Source: an uncultured Collinsella sp. (GTDB taxonomy: Bacteria; Actinomycetota; Coriobacteriia; Coriobacteriales; Coriobacteriaceae). From it: DNA of 64,000 nt. Position numbers and translations under genes: made by a program. The stretch spans positions 1 through 64,000 of the forward strand of contig CAAGCF010000011.1 of the NCBI GenBank assembly GCA_900768265.1. The letters are read 5' to 3'. The notes below the pieces were generated by a model. It did not search any database and was not told the origin of the DNA. It saw only the letters and a program-made list of their open reading frames with translations. Positions 8,550-16,633 of the stretch are shown here, piece after piece. How positions within the stretch are numbered: the first letter of the stretch is position 1; every line of letters starts with the position of its first letter.

Positions 8550-10163
8550 ATGAGTTCCAAACAGGCACTGTGCCCGTTTTGCGGACAGCCGGTCGATGAG
8601 GGAATGCGTTGCTGCCCGTTTTGCGGGGCACCGCTGAGCGCGGGTGACGATACGCCGGCGCCGAGCCATGCCGCGCCTGTGGGTTCGCATGCTGCCGGCA
8701 CTCGTACTGCTGGGGCGGACCATACGGCTGCTACTGGGGTGGCTCCTGTTGCTGAATCTGCTGCCGCGCCTGCCCCGAAAAAGCCCGGGCATCGGTTTGC
8801 GAAGGCGCCTGCGCCGGCTGCTGAGCCTGACGCCCAGGCACCGGCGGGGGAGGACGCGCTGTTCTCGCTCGATAACCTGGATGGCGATGCGGGGGTCAAC
8901 CCCAATGCCTCTGCCGGTAAGGGCGCTGCGGCCCCGCGCATGACGCCTCATCTGGATAACGCGCGCGCCGCGGTCCGCAAGCCGCTGGCGAAAAAGATCG
9001 CGATTGCCGTGGCTGCCGTGCTGGTTGTTGCGGTGGTCGTGGGCGTTGGGGTGGCTTGGAAGGGCGATCAGGATCTTAAGCGCGAGGCACAGCAGGTCTC
9101 GGCCCAAAAGAAGAAGTCCGAAAGCAAGCTTGACCTTATGGGCGGTGACCGCAAGGTTAAGGAGCAGGCCAAGGAGGGCCTGGGCGGCGGCGACATGGTG
9201 TGCGACGGCTCGTATCTGTACTGGTCGGACGGGTCGCATATTTTGGCACGCAAGGCTTCGGGCACCAAAGCCGTGGATGCGACCGTGCTTACCAATACCA
9301 CCGCAAAGCACCTGAATGTTTGCGACGGCGACCTGTATTATGCGGACGGTGCCAGCGTCATGAAGATTGAGGACGTTGCCGAGTGCGCCAAGCAGGCGGG
9401 CGGCAAGGGCAAGTCCAAGGTCAAGGTCAAGACGGTGGCGACACTCGAGGGCGATGCCGCCGGCTTGGTTGTGCGTGACGGCACTGCTGCCGCCATGACG
9501 CTCAAGGACGGTAAGGCATGTGTGTGGCGTCTCGATGACGACGCTGCGCACCTGGTGGCCGCGCAGCCCGCCTCGAATGCCTGGCTGTTTGGCGATAGCT
9601 CGCACTGCGATTTGGTCGTTGCCACCGACACGGGTTGGACCGTGTGCGAGGCGACGCTTGGCGATGTCTCCTCTGCCGGCGAGATTGCGCTTGAGCAGGA
9701 AGATGCCGAGGCAGAAGCCGAGCATCCGCAAGAGACGCATGGTCCCTTTGGCTCGTATGTCGCCGGCTCCGAGCAGCTCAAAAACGCCTTCTTTAGCGAG
9801 GGGACGCTCTATGCCGTGCTGACGAGTTCCGACGGCCATACCACGCTTTCGCGTTGCACCCAGGGCGGTACGTTTAGCTCCTTTGATGTCTATGCCGACG
9901 CGGGCTGCCTGTGGGCGAACAGCCACGGTTGCGCGCTGGTGCGCTCGGGCGGTGAGCTTGGCTGGATTGACGCGAGCTCGGGCCTCTCGAGCGACTATGA
10001 CAAGGTTGCGGATAAGGCTGACGTTGACCTCAATCCCTCGAAAACGGCGCTATGGCTCAACGGTACGACGCTGTTTGTGGCGGATAATAGTGGCAAGACC
10101 TCTACGCTTTGGGCGCTCGACACCGCAGCCGATGCCCCCAAGCTCGTCAAGATCGCACAATAA
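8550..10163 (+). CDS. Zinc-ribbon membrane protein with beta-propeller-like extracellular domain
   Basis: 537 residues. The N-terminus carries a double zinc ribbon (CPFCGQPVDEGMRCCPFCG, residues 8-26). An Ala/Pro-rich linker and one transmembrane helix (about 150-170, IAIAVAAVLVVAVVVGVGVA) follow. The ~360-residue extracellular part has repeated short strands such as CDGSYLYWSDGSHIL and CDGDLYYADGASVM, resembling the repeats of DUF5050-type propellers. The topology puts the zinc ribbon in the cytoplasm. It is first in a series of five zinc-ribbon genes on this strand. Function is unknown; a sensor or scaffold role in the kinase pathway is inference. Confidence 0.8.
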   Translation: MSSKQALCPFCGQPVDEGMRCCPFCGAPLSAGDDTPAPSHAAPVGSHAAGTRTAGADHTAATGVAPVAESAAAPAPKKPGHRFAKAPAPAAEPDAQAPAGEDALFSLDNLDGDAGVNPNASAGKGAAAPRMTPHLDNARAAVRKPLAKKIAIAVAAVLVVAVVVGVGVAWKGDQDLKREAQQVSAQKKKSESKLDLMGGDRKVKEQAKEGLGGGDMVCDGSYLYWSDGSHILARKASGTKAVDATVLTNTTAKHLNVCDGDLYYADGASVMKIEDVAECAKQAGGKGKSKVKVKTVATLEGDAAGLVVRDGTAAAMTLKDGKACVWRLDDDAAHLVAAQPASNAWLFGDSSHCDLVVATDTGWTVCEATLGDVSSAGEIALEQEDAEAEAEHPQETHGPFGSYVAGSEQLKNAFFSEGTLYAVLTSSDGHTTLSRCTQGGTFSSFDVYADAGCLWANSHGCALVRSGGELGWIDASSGLSSDYDKVADKADVDLNPSKTALWLNGTTLFVADNSGKTSTLWALDTAADAPKLVKIAQ

Positions 10164-10190
10164 GGCGCCTGGCGCCGGAAAGGACCCATC

Positions 10191-11114
10191 ATGTTTTGTG
10201 GTCACTGCGGATACAACAACCCCAATACCAGCAAGTTTTGCTTAAAGTGCGGCTCGGAGCTTGCCAAGTACATGCCCGGTGGTGCTTCTACCGCCGCCGC
10301 GGCGACGCTTCGTGCCCCTGCCCAGCAGCAGCGGCCCGTGCAGGCTGCAGGTGCGCCCGCGGCTCCGGTTGCACAGCCGGGAATGGGTGCCCAGCGTCCC
10401 GGCGCGGCTGCGATGCCGCAGGCAGCCCGTTCCGGCATGGCTCCTATGGGCCAGCCTGCGATGCCCCAGGCCGGTCGCCCCGTTGCCGGCGCCTATCCTC
10501 AGCAGCCGGTGCAGCGTCCCGCGCGTACTTCGCACAACCGTCCGTCCAACATCCCGGACGCCGGCCCTGCCGTGCGCCCCGGCTCGCATCCCGCTGCCGC
10601 CCCTACGGCCGCTCCTGCCGGTGCCAACGGTAACGTGGTGATCCCTCGTGGCCCCGCGGCTGGCGCTAACCAGCCGGCTGCCGGCTACAACCAGCCCAAC
10701 GCGGTCTACAACCGTCCCAGCACGGGCGTGACGGTGCTCGACGATCTCATGGCGTCCTCGGATCATCCGTCGTCCTCGGAGCTGCCCCGCATCGCCTCCG
10801 ATGTGCCGCGTTCTGCCTATGGTCCGCGTATGGCACTGATCCGCGAGCGCGGAACCCGCTATGACATTACCGAGTTTCCCGCCACGGTGGGCAAGGGCTC
10901 GGCGGCAAATGTCCGCATCGAGGGCAACACGGCTATTTCGCGCGTGCACTTGCTGGTGCGCTACACGGGCCAGTGCTTTGCCGTGGAGGACAAGAACTCC
11001 ACCAACGGCACGTGCATCAACGGCAATCGTCTGGAGCCCGGCGAGCTCGTCAAGCTCAAGAACGGCGATAAGCTCAAGATGGGCAATGAGGTCTTTACGG
11101 TCGAGATTCGTTAA
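10191..11114 (+). CDS. Zinc-ribbon and FHA domain protein
   Basis: 307 residues, no transmembrane helix. A zinc ribbon (CGHCGYNNPNTSKFCLKCGS) occupies residues 2-23. A long Ala/Pro/Gln-rich linker reaches about residue 200. The FHA domain is C-terminal (about 212-307), with VGKGSAANVRIEG, SRVHLLVR and the DKNSTNGTCING loop, so the phosphothreonine-contact residues appear intact. It lies 27 nt after the preceding zinc-ribbon gene and probably shares its transcript. It is the second FHA protein in the locus and a likely cytosolic reader of phosphorylated partners. Confidence 0.88.
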   Translation: MFCGHCGYNNPNTSKFCLKCGSELAKYMPGGASTAAAATLRAPAQQQRPVQAAGAPAAPVAQPGMGAQRPGAAAMPQAARSGMAPMGQPAMPQAGRPVAGAYPQQPVQRPARTSHNRPSNIPDAGPAVRPGSHPAAAPTAAPAGANGNVVIPRGPAAGANQPAAGYNQPNAVYNRPSTGVTVLDDLMASSDHPSSSELPRIASDVPRSAYGPRMALIRERGTRYDITEFPATVGKGSAANVRIEGNTAISRVHLLVRYTGQCFAVEDKNSTNGTCINGNRLEPGELVKLKNGDKLKMGNEVFTVEIR

Positions 11115-11152
11115 CAGATAACGGTCTGTACCAGGCAAAACGTTGTAGACGA

Positions 11153-11185
11153 GCGACGGCAGGTAAAAAAACTTGCCGTCGCTTT
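11153..11185 (+). terminator. Rho-independent terminator
   Basis: A nine-base stem, GCGACGGCA at 11153-11161 with TGCCGTCGC at 11174-11182, follows the zinc-ribbon/FHA gene; a short T tract comes after it. Confidence 0.7.
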
Positions 11186-11188
11186 CCA

Positions 11189-11200
11189 TGTTGCGCAACA
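11189..11200. promoter_or_regulatory. Palindromic site TGTTGCGCAACA (site A)
   Basis: Perfect 12-bp palindrome 96 nt upstream of the ATG at 11296. The same palindrome or a one-base variant precedes three other zinc-ribbon genes. A GATGAT sequence 20 nt after the GTTGCGCAAC core could be the -10 element. Confidence 0.6.
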
Positions 11201-11295
11201 ACTTTCGAATTTTTGGACGGATGATTCTAACTGTCAAAGGTGAACGAGCGGACGCGGTATCGAGCCCGGCCGCTCCCTTAAGAAAGGGGAATGTT

Positions 11296-12189
11296 ATGTT
11301 CTGTCCTCATTGTGGAGCCCAGCAGCCCGATGGCGCCGTCTTCTGCGGTAACTGCGGTCAGTCTATGGTTGGTGCTTCTTCTGCGCCTCAGGCAGCTCCT
11401 GCCCGCCAGGCTCCGGCTCCGCAGCAGCCTTTTGCCGCGCCCGCACCTGCACCCTCCGCGCATCACGGGCTTGGCAGCTCCGGTTCCAACTTCCAGGGTA
11501 CACTGTCGGCGGCGACGGGCTTTGGCAAGCGCTCCCTCGCCATGCTTGGCGGCGCCGTGGCGTCGTTCGTGTGCATGTTCCAACCGTGGATCGCTATGCC
11601 TTGGATCGACAAGGCGCTCAGCTATGCCGCCAGCCAGGCTGGCTCCGATAACTACGGGCTCAACGAGACGGCAATCACCTCGGCTAAGGCGCTTGTTAAC
11701 AGTGCATTCGATATGCCGCACGTTTTTAGCCTTTCCGGCGCATTGCGTGGCCTTTCTACGGGCGTTAACAATCTTGCGATGCAGATTAGCTCGTATGGCA
11801 CCACGGAGGCCGCCCAGGCTCAACAGGCTGCCGGCTCGCTCGGCCTCGCCGCCAATGTCCTCACCATTCTCTTTGTGCTGTGGCTTGCCTGCGTGGTGGC
11901 CATGATCGCCGGCGTTGTGATTAAATTCCTCAAGAAGCAGGATGTTGTACTGTTTGCCAGCCTTGGTGCTTCTGCGGTTCTCTCGCTTGTGTGCATCATT
12001 GGAGCGCTGGTGGCAAACGGCCAGATTGACGGCGCGTTAACCCAGATGATTGCTTCGAGCGGCGGTTCAAGCGCTTTTAACGTCATTACAACCATCAAGC
12101 CGTTCCTGGCCCCGGCTTATGGCGCGGTCCTTACGCTCATCTTCTCGATCGCCGGCTTGGTGAGCGCTTTCGTCCTCAAGGAGGACTAA
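11296..12189 (+). CDS. Zinc-ribbon polytopic membrane protein
   Basis: 297 residues. The ATG at 11296 follows AGAAAGGGGA and gives the usual zinc-ribbon start (MFCPHCGAQQPDGAVFCGNCG), so longer starts are unlikely. After a Pro/Ala/Gln linker there are four hydrophobic helices, near residues 80-100, 185-210, 215-240 and 265-292. The segment between the first two is probably extracellular. No enzymatic motif is seen. Unlike its single-pass paralogues it is polytopic. It has its own upstream palindrome and terminators on both sides, so it is probably monocistronic. Confidence 0.8.
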   Translation: MFCPHCGAQQPDGAVFCGNCGQSMVGASSAPQAAPARQAPAPQQPFAAPAPAPSAHHGLGSSGSNFQGTLSAATGFGKRSLAMLGGAVASFVCMFQPWIAMPWIDKALSYAASQAGSDNYGLNETAITSAKALVNSAFDMPHVFSLSGALRGLSTGVNNLAMQISSYGTTEAAQAQQAAGSLGLAANVLTILFVLWLACVVAMIAGVVIKFLKKQDVVLFASLGASAVLSLVCIIGALVANGQIDGALTQMIASSGGSSAFNVITTIKPFLAPAYGAVLTLIFSIAGLVSAFVLKED

Positions 12190-12248
12190 TTTCGTCGATA
12201 CGCCTGCTGGCGGGCTAGACTCGGCCCCGCTTACAGGAGACTATCGTA

Positions 12249-12277
12249 GGCCCTGCGGATCTTCCGCGGGGCCTTTT
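12249..12277 (+). terminator. Rho-independent terminator
   Basis: Stem GGCCCTGCGG (12249-12258) with CCGCGGGGCC (12264-12273), followed by TTTT, downstream of the polytopic zinc-ribbon gene. Confidence 0.8.
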
Positions 12278-12293
12278 GCTATGAGGTGGCAAT

Positions 12294-12305
12294 TGTTGCG
12301 CAACG
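12294..12305. promoter_or_regulatory. Palindromic site TGTTGCGCAACG (site B)
   Basis: One-base variant of the TGTTGCGCAACA palindrome, 58 nt before the ATG at 12364. TACACT lies 20 nt after the GTTGCGCAAC core and is a plausible -10 element. Confidence 0.6.
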
Positions 12306-12363
12306 TTGTTGACGGGGCGCGGGTTACACTCTGAGTAACGGATTTGTTGTAAGGGAGAACCTT

Positions 12364-13578
12364 ATGTTTTGCACTCAATGCGGTTCGTACGTGCCCGACG
12401 GCCAGCACTTCTGCACCAGCTGCGGTGCCCCTATGGAAGAGTTTGGCCCTACCGGTGCCGTCCCGGCGCAGCCGACGTACCAGCAGCCTGGTCAGACACA
12501 GCAGGGCTATGGGCAGCCGGCTTCTGTAACGGGCGCCAGCGACTTGCCGCCCTATATGCCGCCGGTCGACGCGCCGGGCGCCTATGACATGGGTGCGGGC
12601 GGTCCCGGTCCGCAGCGGCCCAAAAAGAACGGTAAGAAGGCCGCCCTGATTACCGTCGGCGTGCTTGCGGCCATCCTTGCGGGCGGCGGCGCCGGCTATT
12701 ACTTTGGCGTGTATCGCCCGCAGCAGGCCGAGCTCGAGCGCATCGAAAAAAAGAAGGAAGAAGAGGCCGTCAAGCACTCCAAGCACCCGGTGCGCATCAC
12801 GGCGACCGGTATGCAGTGGGATACCGATACCGGCGCCACCAAGCTGCCGGTGCGCGTGACGGGAACCGACGTCGACGGCAAGGACGTGGATACGGTCTAT
12901 TATGTCGACAGCGAGGGCAACGGTATCAAGCTCATGCAGGGCAACTACAGCCTTCAGGTTGCCGCGTCGCCCTTGGGTGCCGATGGCGAGATTTGGGACG
13001 TACCCAACATTTCGGTGAGCATTAAGCTGGGCGACGCACTCAAGAAGGGCGAGAAGCTCGACCTGCGCGAGAATGCCAAGTTTGAGCTCGGCGATCCGGT
13101 GAACGCCGTGGACGTCGAGGCTGGCGAGATCACCATGGCGCAGAATTACGCGCGCCAGGGTGGCTGCGACGACAAGGACGAGGCCGACCGTCTGGCGGGC
13201 TTGGCTTCTTCGGCGCGTAACGGTGCGGTCGCGAGCTATAACGCGGCCGTCTCGGAGGCGAGCCGCAAGAGCCGTACCTACGACGGCGACGTGTTTACGT
13301 TCGAAGTCCCCGAGGACTGGGGGAGCGACTGGGACGTAAAGACCTCACAGGGCACGTACAGTGGCGTCAAGAACGGTTTGTGGGTCGATTACACGATTGT
13401 CCACGATGGCTACACGGTGGGAACGCTGATGATCTCCAACCACTTTAGCTCGGGGTTTAACACGATCGGGAAGACGAACAACGTGGGCAAATCGACCAAT
13501 CTGTGGCTTGGATCGTACGATTCGCTTTCGGGCGACTCCGATTGGGAGTACATCGTCGATTCGATCTACATTAAATAG
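12364..13578 (+). CDS. Zinc-ribbon single-pass membrane protein
   Basis: 404 residues. Zinc ribbon CTQCGSYVPDGQHFCTSCG at residues 3-21, then a Gln/Pro/Gly-rich linker, a transmembrane helix at about 93-120 (ALITVGVLAAILAGGGAGYY), a short charged helix (RIEKKKEEEAVK) and a ~260-residue extracellular region. That region has a beta-rich part (near 140-235) and a C-terminal part with FTFEVPEDWGSDW, typical of secreted envelope domains. Preceded by palindrome B and AAGGGAGAACCTT. It converges on the 13658-16129 gene with a shared terminator. Confidence 0.8.
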   Translation: MFCTQCGSYVPDGQHFCTSCGAPMEEFGPTGAVPAQPTYQQPGQTQQGYGQPASVTGASDLPPYMPPVDAPGAYDMGAGGPGPQRPKKNGKKAALITVGVLAAILAGGGAGYYFGVYRPQQAELERIEKKKEEEAVKHSKHPVRITATGMQWDTDTGATKLPVRVTGTDVDGKDVDTVYYVDSEGNGIKLMQGNYSLQVAASPLGADGEIWDVPNISVSIKLGDALKKGEKLDLRENAKFELGDPVNAVDVEAGEITMAQNYARQGGCDDKDEADRLAGLASSARNGAVASYNAAVSEASRKSRTYDGDVFTFEVPEDWGSDWDVKTSQGTYSGVKNGLWVDYTIVHDGYTVGTLMISNHFSSGFNTIGKTNNVGKSTNLWLGSYDSLSGDSDWEYIVDSIYIK

Positions 13579-13590
13579 TTTCGCTTACAA

Positions 13591-13631
13591 GAAAGTGCCC
13601 CGTTCCCCTGGTGGAAACGGGGCACTTCTTT
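13591..13631. terminator. Bidirectional terminator between convergent zinc-ribbon genes
   Basis: GAAAGTGCCCCGTT (13591-13604) pairs with AACGGGGCACTTC (13616-13628). A and T residues lie on both outer sides, so it can serve both strands. Confidence 0.8.
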
Positions 13632-13657
13632 GTGCAATGGGACTGCGGCGCTCGGCA

Positions 13658-16129
13658 CTACTCGTCGACGTCGGTGAACTCGGTGGGCGGGACGGAGTCC
13701 GTGGAGTCGTCGTGACTATCATCGTAGTCGCTGGAATCGTCGTAGCTGTCGTCGTAGTCGGAGTCGTAGTCATCGTCGGAGTCGTCGTAGCTGGACGACT
13801 TGCTGGAGCTGCTCGACTTGCTCGACTTTTTGCTGGAGCTCGACTTGCTGCTGGACGAGTCGGTCGACTTGCTATCGCTCGCATCGGTATCGGTATCGGT
13901 GCCGCTGATCTTGGTGGTGAGCGTCATCAAGGTCTGCTCGACGGTATCGACCGTGTTGTTGAGGTTGAGCTTGGAGGTATCGATGGCGCCCTCCGGGGCA
14001 GAGGTATCCTGGTCCTCCAGGTTGTCGCTGTAGCCCTTGATGAGGAAGGCGCTCTGGTAGTTGAAGTTGTCGCCGTGGAGTTCACCCTCGGCGGCCTTAA
14101 ACTCAGTACCGTCGTAGGTGAAATACTTGTACTCGGCATCGTCGTCAACGAGCACGGCCGTGTCGTCGGACATGAGCTGGGTCAGATAGACGTGGTTGCT
14201 CGAGTCGCCGATCATGGTCTTAAAGGTTACAAAGACATAGCCGCCGTTGGACGCCTCCGGTGAGCCGCTGTAGAGATTGACGACCTTCTTGCCGTTGTAG
14301 CCCCACACGTCGAGGACGTAGTCGCCGTTCGAAAGGCGCGTCTTCTTGTTGAAGGACTTTGCCTTGGTCTTGGAGTGAACGGTCACGAGCTCCTCGAGGC
14401 CGTCGCCGTTAAAGTCGACAAGCTGGGCAAACTGGACGCCGCTGATCTGGTAGTCGCTCGTGCCGGTCGAGACAAGCTCGGGCTCGCCATACTTCTTGAT
14501 CAGGCTGTTGAGCTTGCTCTTGTAGGCGGTGCAGGCGGCCTTGTAGGTCGCGTCGTCAATCGTGGCGGGCGCGGTGGTGTTCGTGGTGTCCTTGGACGTG
14601 TCGGTCTTCTTGTCCGTCTTCTTGTCGGACTTGCTGGGCTTGGAGCTGCTCGTGCTGTCGCTCGACGTGCTCGAATCGTCCTTGGTCGTGGCGTCGTCCT
14701 TGCTGGCGTCGTCGCTGCTGGCGTCGTCCTTGGAGGTCGTGTCCGAGGAATTGCCGTTGTCCGTGCTGGTAGAGGCGTCGTCGTCCTTCTTGGGGGTGTT
14801 GACGGTCACGCTCTCGGCAGGCTTCTCGGCGCTGGTGTCGTCCTTCTTAACCACGGTGGTGTTGAAGTTTTGGACCGTATTGCCCTTGGTGTCCTCGATC
14901 TTGCAGCTGTAGTCGCCGGGCTTGACCTTGCCAAAGTCGCTGATGGTAAAGCCGTCGTCGCCCTTGACCTTGATCTTGTAGCTCTTGCCGCCGTTCTTGG
15001 GCGTGAGGGTCGCGGTGTAGCTGTGGATCACGCGGTCCTTCTTTTTGGGCAGGACCTTGGTATCGACCGTGCATACGACGGCGTCCTGGCTGCCCGAGGT
15101 GATTTCGACGGCGTTGGCGTTGGGCGTGAGCAGCAGGATGGCTGCCACGGCGGCGCCGGCGGCGACCAGGCCAAGGCCCGCGAAGACCGGCCAGCGGCGC
15201 TTCTTTTGCTGCGGTTGCTGGGGCATGGGCATCTGCGGCTGGGGCTGCGGCTGCGGAATAGGAGCCGCCTGCATGGTGGTGTCGGTCATCTGCTGCTGTG
15301 GCAGGTCGACGACGGTGGCACCGGCCGTGGGGTGTGCCACGCCGAGCGATTCCATGGCCTCGGCGGTCGCCTGGGCGTCTTCATCGAACTCGGCGATGGT
15401 AGTGGGGTCGTCGTTGACGTTGACGAGCGTAGTGGGGTCGTCGGCGACGGCCGCGGGCTCGGCTGCATCGTCGCCGGGGAAGGCGACGGCGACGGCTGCG
15501 TTGTCGTCGGTCTCGAAGATCTCGTTGGCCTCGGCGGCGTCAACGGGTGCCGCGTCGTCGATGACGACGGGCTCGGCGGCCGGCTCGGGGTCGGCTGCGG
15601 GCTGCGGCTCAGTGGTTTGCTCGTTCGAGGGCTCAGTCGCGGGCTCAACGGCATCGAGCGTGACGACCGTCTCACCGGGGTCGGTCTGATCAGCTTGAGG
15701 CTCGGCGGTGTCTGTCGGGGCGGCCGACTCCGGGTCTGCGGCGTCGAGTGTGACGACGGTCTCGCCCGGGTCGACGGGCGCCGGAGTAGATGCTTCGGCT
15801 TCGGTATTGGCCGAGGGCTCGACGGCGTCGAGGGTCACCACAGTCTCGCCGGGATCTGCATCGACAGCGTCCAGCGTGACGACCGTCTCGCCGGGGTCGG
15901 TGACGGTCTCGGGTGCAGGTGCGTTTTCGGACGTCGGCTCAACGGCATCGAGCGTAACGACGGTCTCACCCGGATCAACGGCGGGCGCCTCGGCGGGTGC
16001 AGGTTCAGCAGCCTGTGTCTCGGCGGGCGTCGGAGCCTGAGTTGCTGCCTTGGGCGCTACGGACGCTCCGCAATTGGTGCAGAAGCGCGCGTCGTCAGGC
16101 AGCTTCGTTCCGCATTGCGTGCAAAACAT
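13658..16129 (-). CDS. Zinc-ribbon membrane protein with five DPGETVVTLDA repeats
   Basis: 823 residues. The zinc ribbon is at 3-20 (CTQCG...CTNCG). Five exact DPGETVVTLDA repeats begin at residues 52, 78, 92, 120 and 150 in an Ala/Glu/Pro-rich region, followed by DDPTTLVNV and DDPTTIAEF. The transmembrane helix is at about 310-334. Outside are an Ig-like part (to about 430), a Ser/Asp/Thr/Lys-rich linker, a globular domain with FNGDGLEELV (integrin-like Ca-binding loop) and a Ser/Asp-rich tail. The repeats lie on the cytoplasmic side next to the zinc ribbon, where a kinase could act on their threonines. Only this zinc-ribbon gene is on the minus strand; palindrome C precedes it. Confidence 0.82.
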   Translation of the reverse strand: MFCTQCGTKLPDDARFCTNCGASVAPKAATQAPTPAETQAAEPAPAEAPAVDPGETVVTLDAVEPTSENAPAPETVTDPGETVVTLDAVDADPGETVVTLDAVEPSANTEAEASTPAPVDPGETVVTLDAADPESAAPTDTAEPQADQTDPGETVVTLDAVEPATEPSNEQTTEPQPAADPEPAAEPVVIDDAAPVDAAEANEIFETDDNAAVAVAFPGDDAAEPAAVADDPTTLVNVNDDPTTIAEFDEDAQATAEAMESLGVAHPTAGATVVDLPQQQMTDTTMQAAPIPQPQPQPQMPMPQQPQQKKRRWPVFAGLGLVAAGAAVAAILLLTPNANAVEITSGSQDAVVCTVDTKVLPKKKDRVIHSYTATLTPKNGGKSYKIKVKGDDGFTISDFGKVKPGDYSCKIEDTKGNTVQNFNTTVVKKDDTSAEKPAESVTVNTPKKDDDASTSTDNGNSSDTTSKDDASSDDASKDDATTKDDSSTSSDSTSSSKPSKSDKKTDKKTDTSKDTTNTTAPATIDDATYKAACTAYKSKLNSLIKKYGEPELVSTGTSDYQISGVQFAQLVDFNGDGLEELVTVHSKTKAKSFNKKTRLSNGDYVLDVWGYNGKKVVNLYSGSPEASNGGYVFVTFKTMIGDSSNHVYLTQLMSDDTAVLVDDDAEYKYFTYDGTEFKAAEGELHGDNFNYQSAFLIKGYSDNLEDQDTSAPEGAIDTSKLNLNNTVDTVEQTLMTLTTKISGTDTDTDASDSKSTDSSSSKSSSSKKSSKSSSSSKSSSYDDSDDDYDSDYDDSYDDSSDYDDSHDDSTDSVPPTEFTDVDE

Positions 16130-16198
16130 AAGGTGAGCTCCCTTCTTTTAGGTGTTTCTTAGGTTCGAATCTATGGTACCTGCGGTATAGGACAAAGT

Positions 16199-16210
16199 TG
16201 TTGCGCAACA
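16199..16210. promoter_or_regulatory. Palindromic site TGTTGCGCAACA (site C)
   Basis: Perfect palindrome 69 nt upstream of the minus-strand zinc-ribbon gene at 16129. Read on that strand, TACCAT lies 21 nt beyond the GTTGCGCAAC core and could be the -10 element. Confidence 0.6.
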
Positions 16211-16263
16211 GTTCGAAAAACCTTCGGACGACGCCAATAGTGGTGCTCGTGTGTACGGATTCC

Positions 16264-16481
16264 GTCTCGATCTGTAACAACTGGACGGGATTTCAACCTC
16301 TACCTGTTACAGATCAAGATAGTTCTCCACCCAACACATCAAACATCTCGATCTGTAACAGTAAGGACCCGTTTTGCTCAGCAGATGTTACAGATCGAGA
16401 TGTTGTCCGGAGGGGGATTCTTCGGTCTCGATTTGTAACACTAAGACTCAGTTTTGACCCGCAACTGTTACGAATCGAGAC
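16264..16481. repeat. Three tandem 80-bp units, each an inverted repeat with a 25-nt loop
   Basis: Units lie at 16264-16320, 16344-16402 and 16425-16481, with a period of 80-81 bp. Each is TCTCGATCTGTAACA or close to it, 25 nt, then the inverse arm. The arms of unit 2 are a perfect 17-bp inverted repeat (16344-16360 and 16386-16402). The linker between units is G-rich (TCCGGAGGGGGATTCTTCGG). They fill the 504-bp gap between two zinc-ribbon genes together with palindromes C and D. No protein frame is supported here. Confidence 0.85.
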
Positions 16482-16520
16482 AAATCTGCTGCTGGCGGTG
16501 TGGAAACGACCGCTTGGAAT

Positions 16521-16532
16521 TGTTGCGCAACG
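16521..16532. promoter_or_regulatory. Palindromic site TGTTGCGCAACG (site D)
   Basis: One-base variant of the palindrome, 101 nt before the ATG at 16634. TATGCT lies 20 nt after the GTTGCGCAAC core. It is followed by TCTTTCG, like ACTTTCG after site A. Confidence 0.6.
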
Positions 16533-16633
16533 TCTTTCGCGATATCTCCCATATGCTTGCGCCAAGAAGAGGTTGAGGAGCTTCTAGCGCGTTCGCTCGC
16601 GTGGATGGCTCTGCATTGTTGAGGGGAGATGCC

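Noticed and set aside
14375..16162. 595-residue plus-strand frame opposite the repeat-containing zinc-ribbon gene
   Set aside because: Low-complexity Gly/Leu/Val sequence caused by the antisense of Ser/Asp and Glu/Thr repeats; the minus-strand gene has a zinc ribbon, membrane helix and ribosome site.
16150..16180. GGTTCGAATC resembling a tRNA T-loop
   Set aside because: No acceptor, D or anticodon stem can be built around it.
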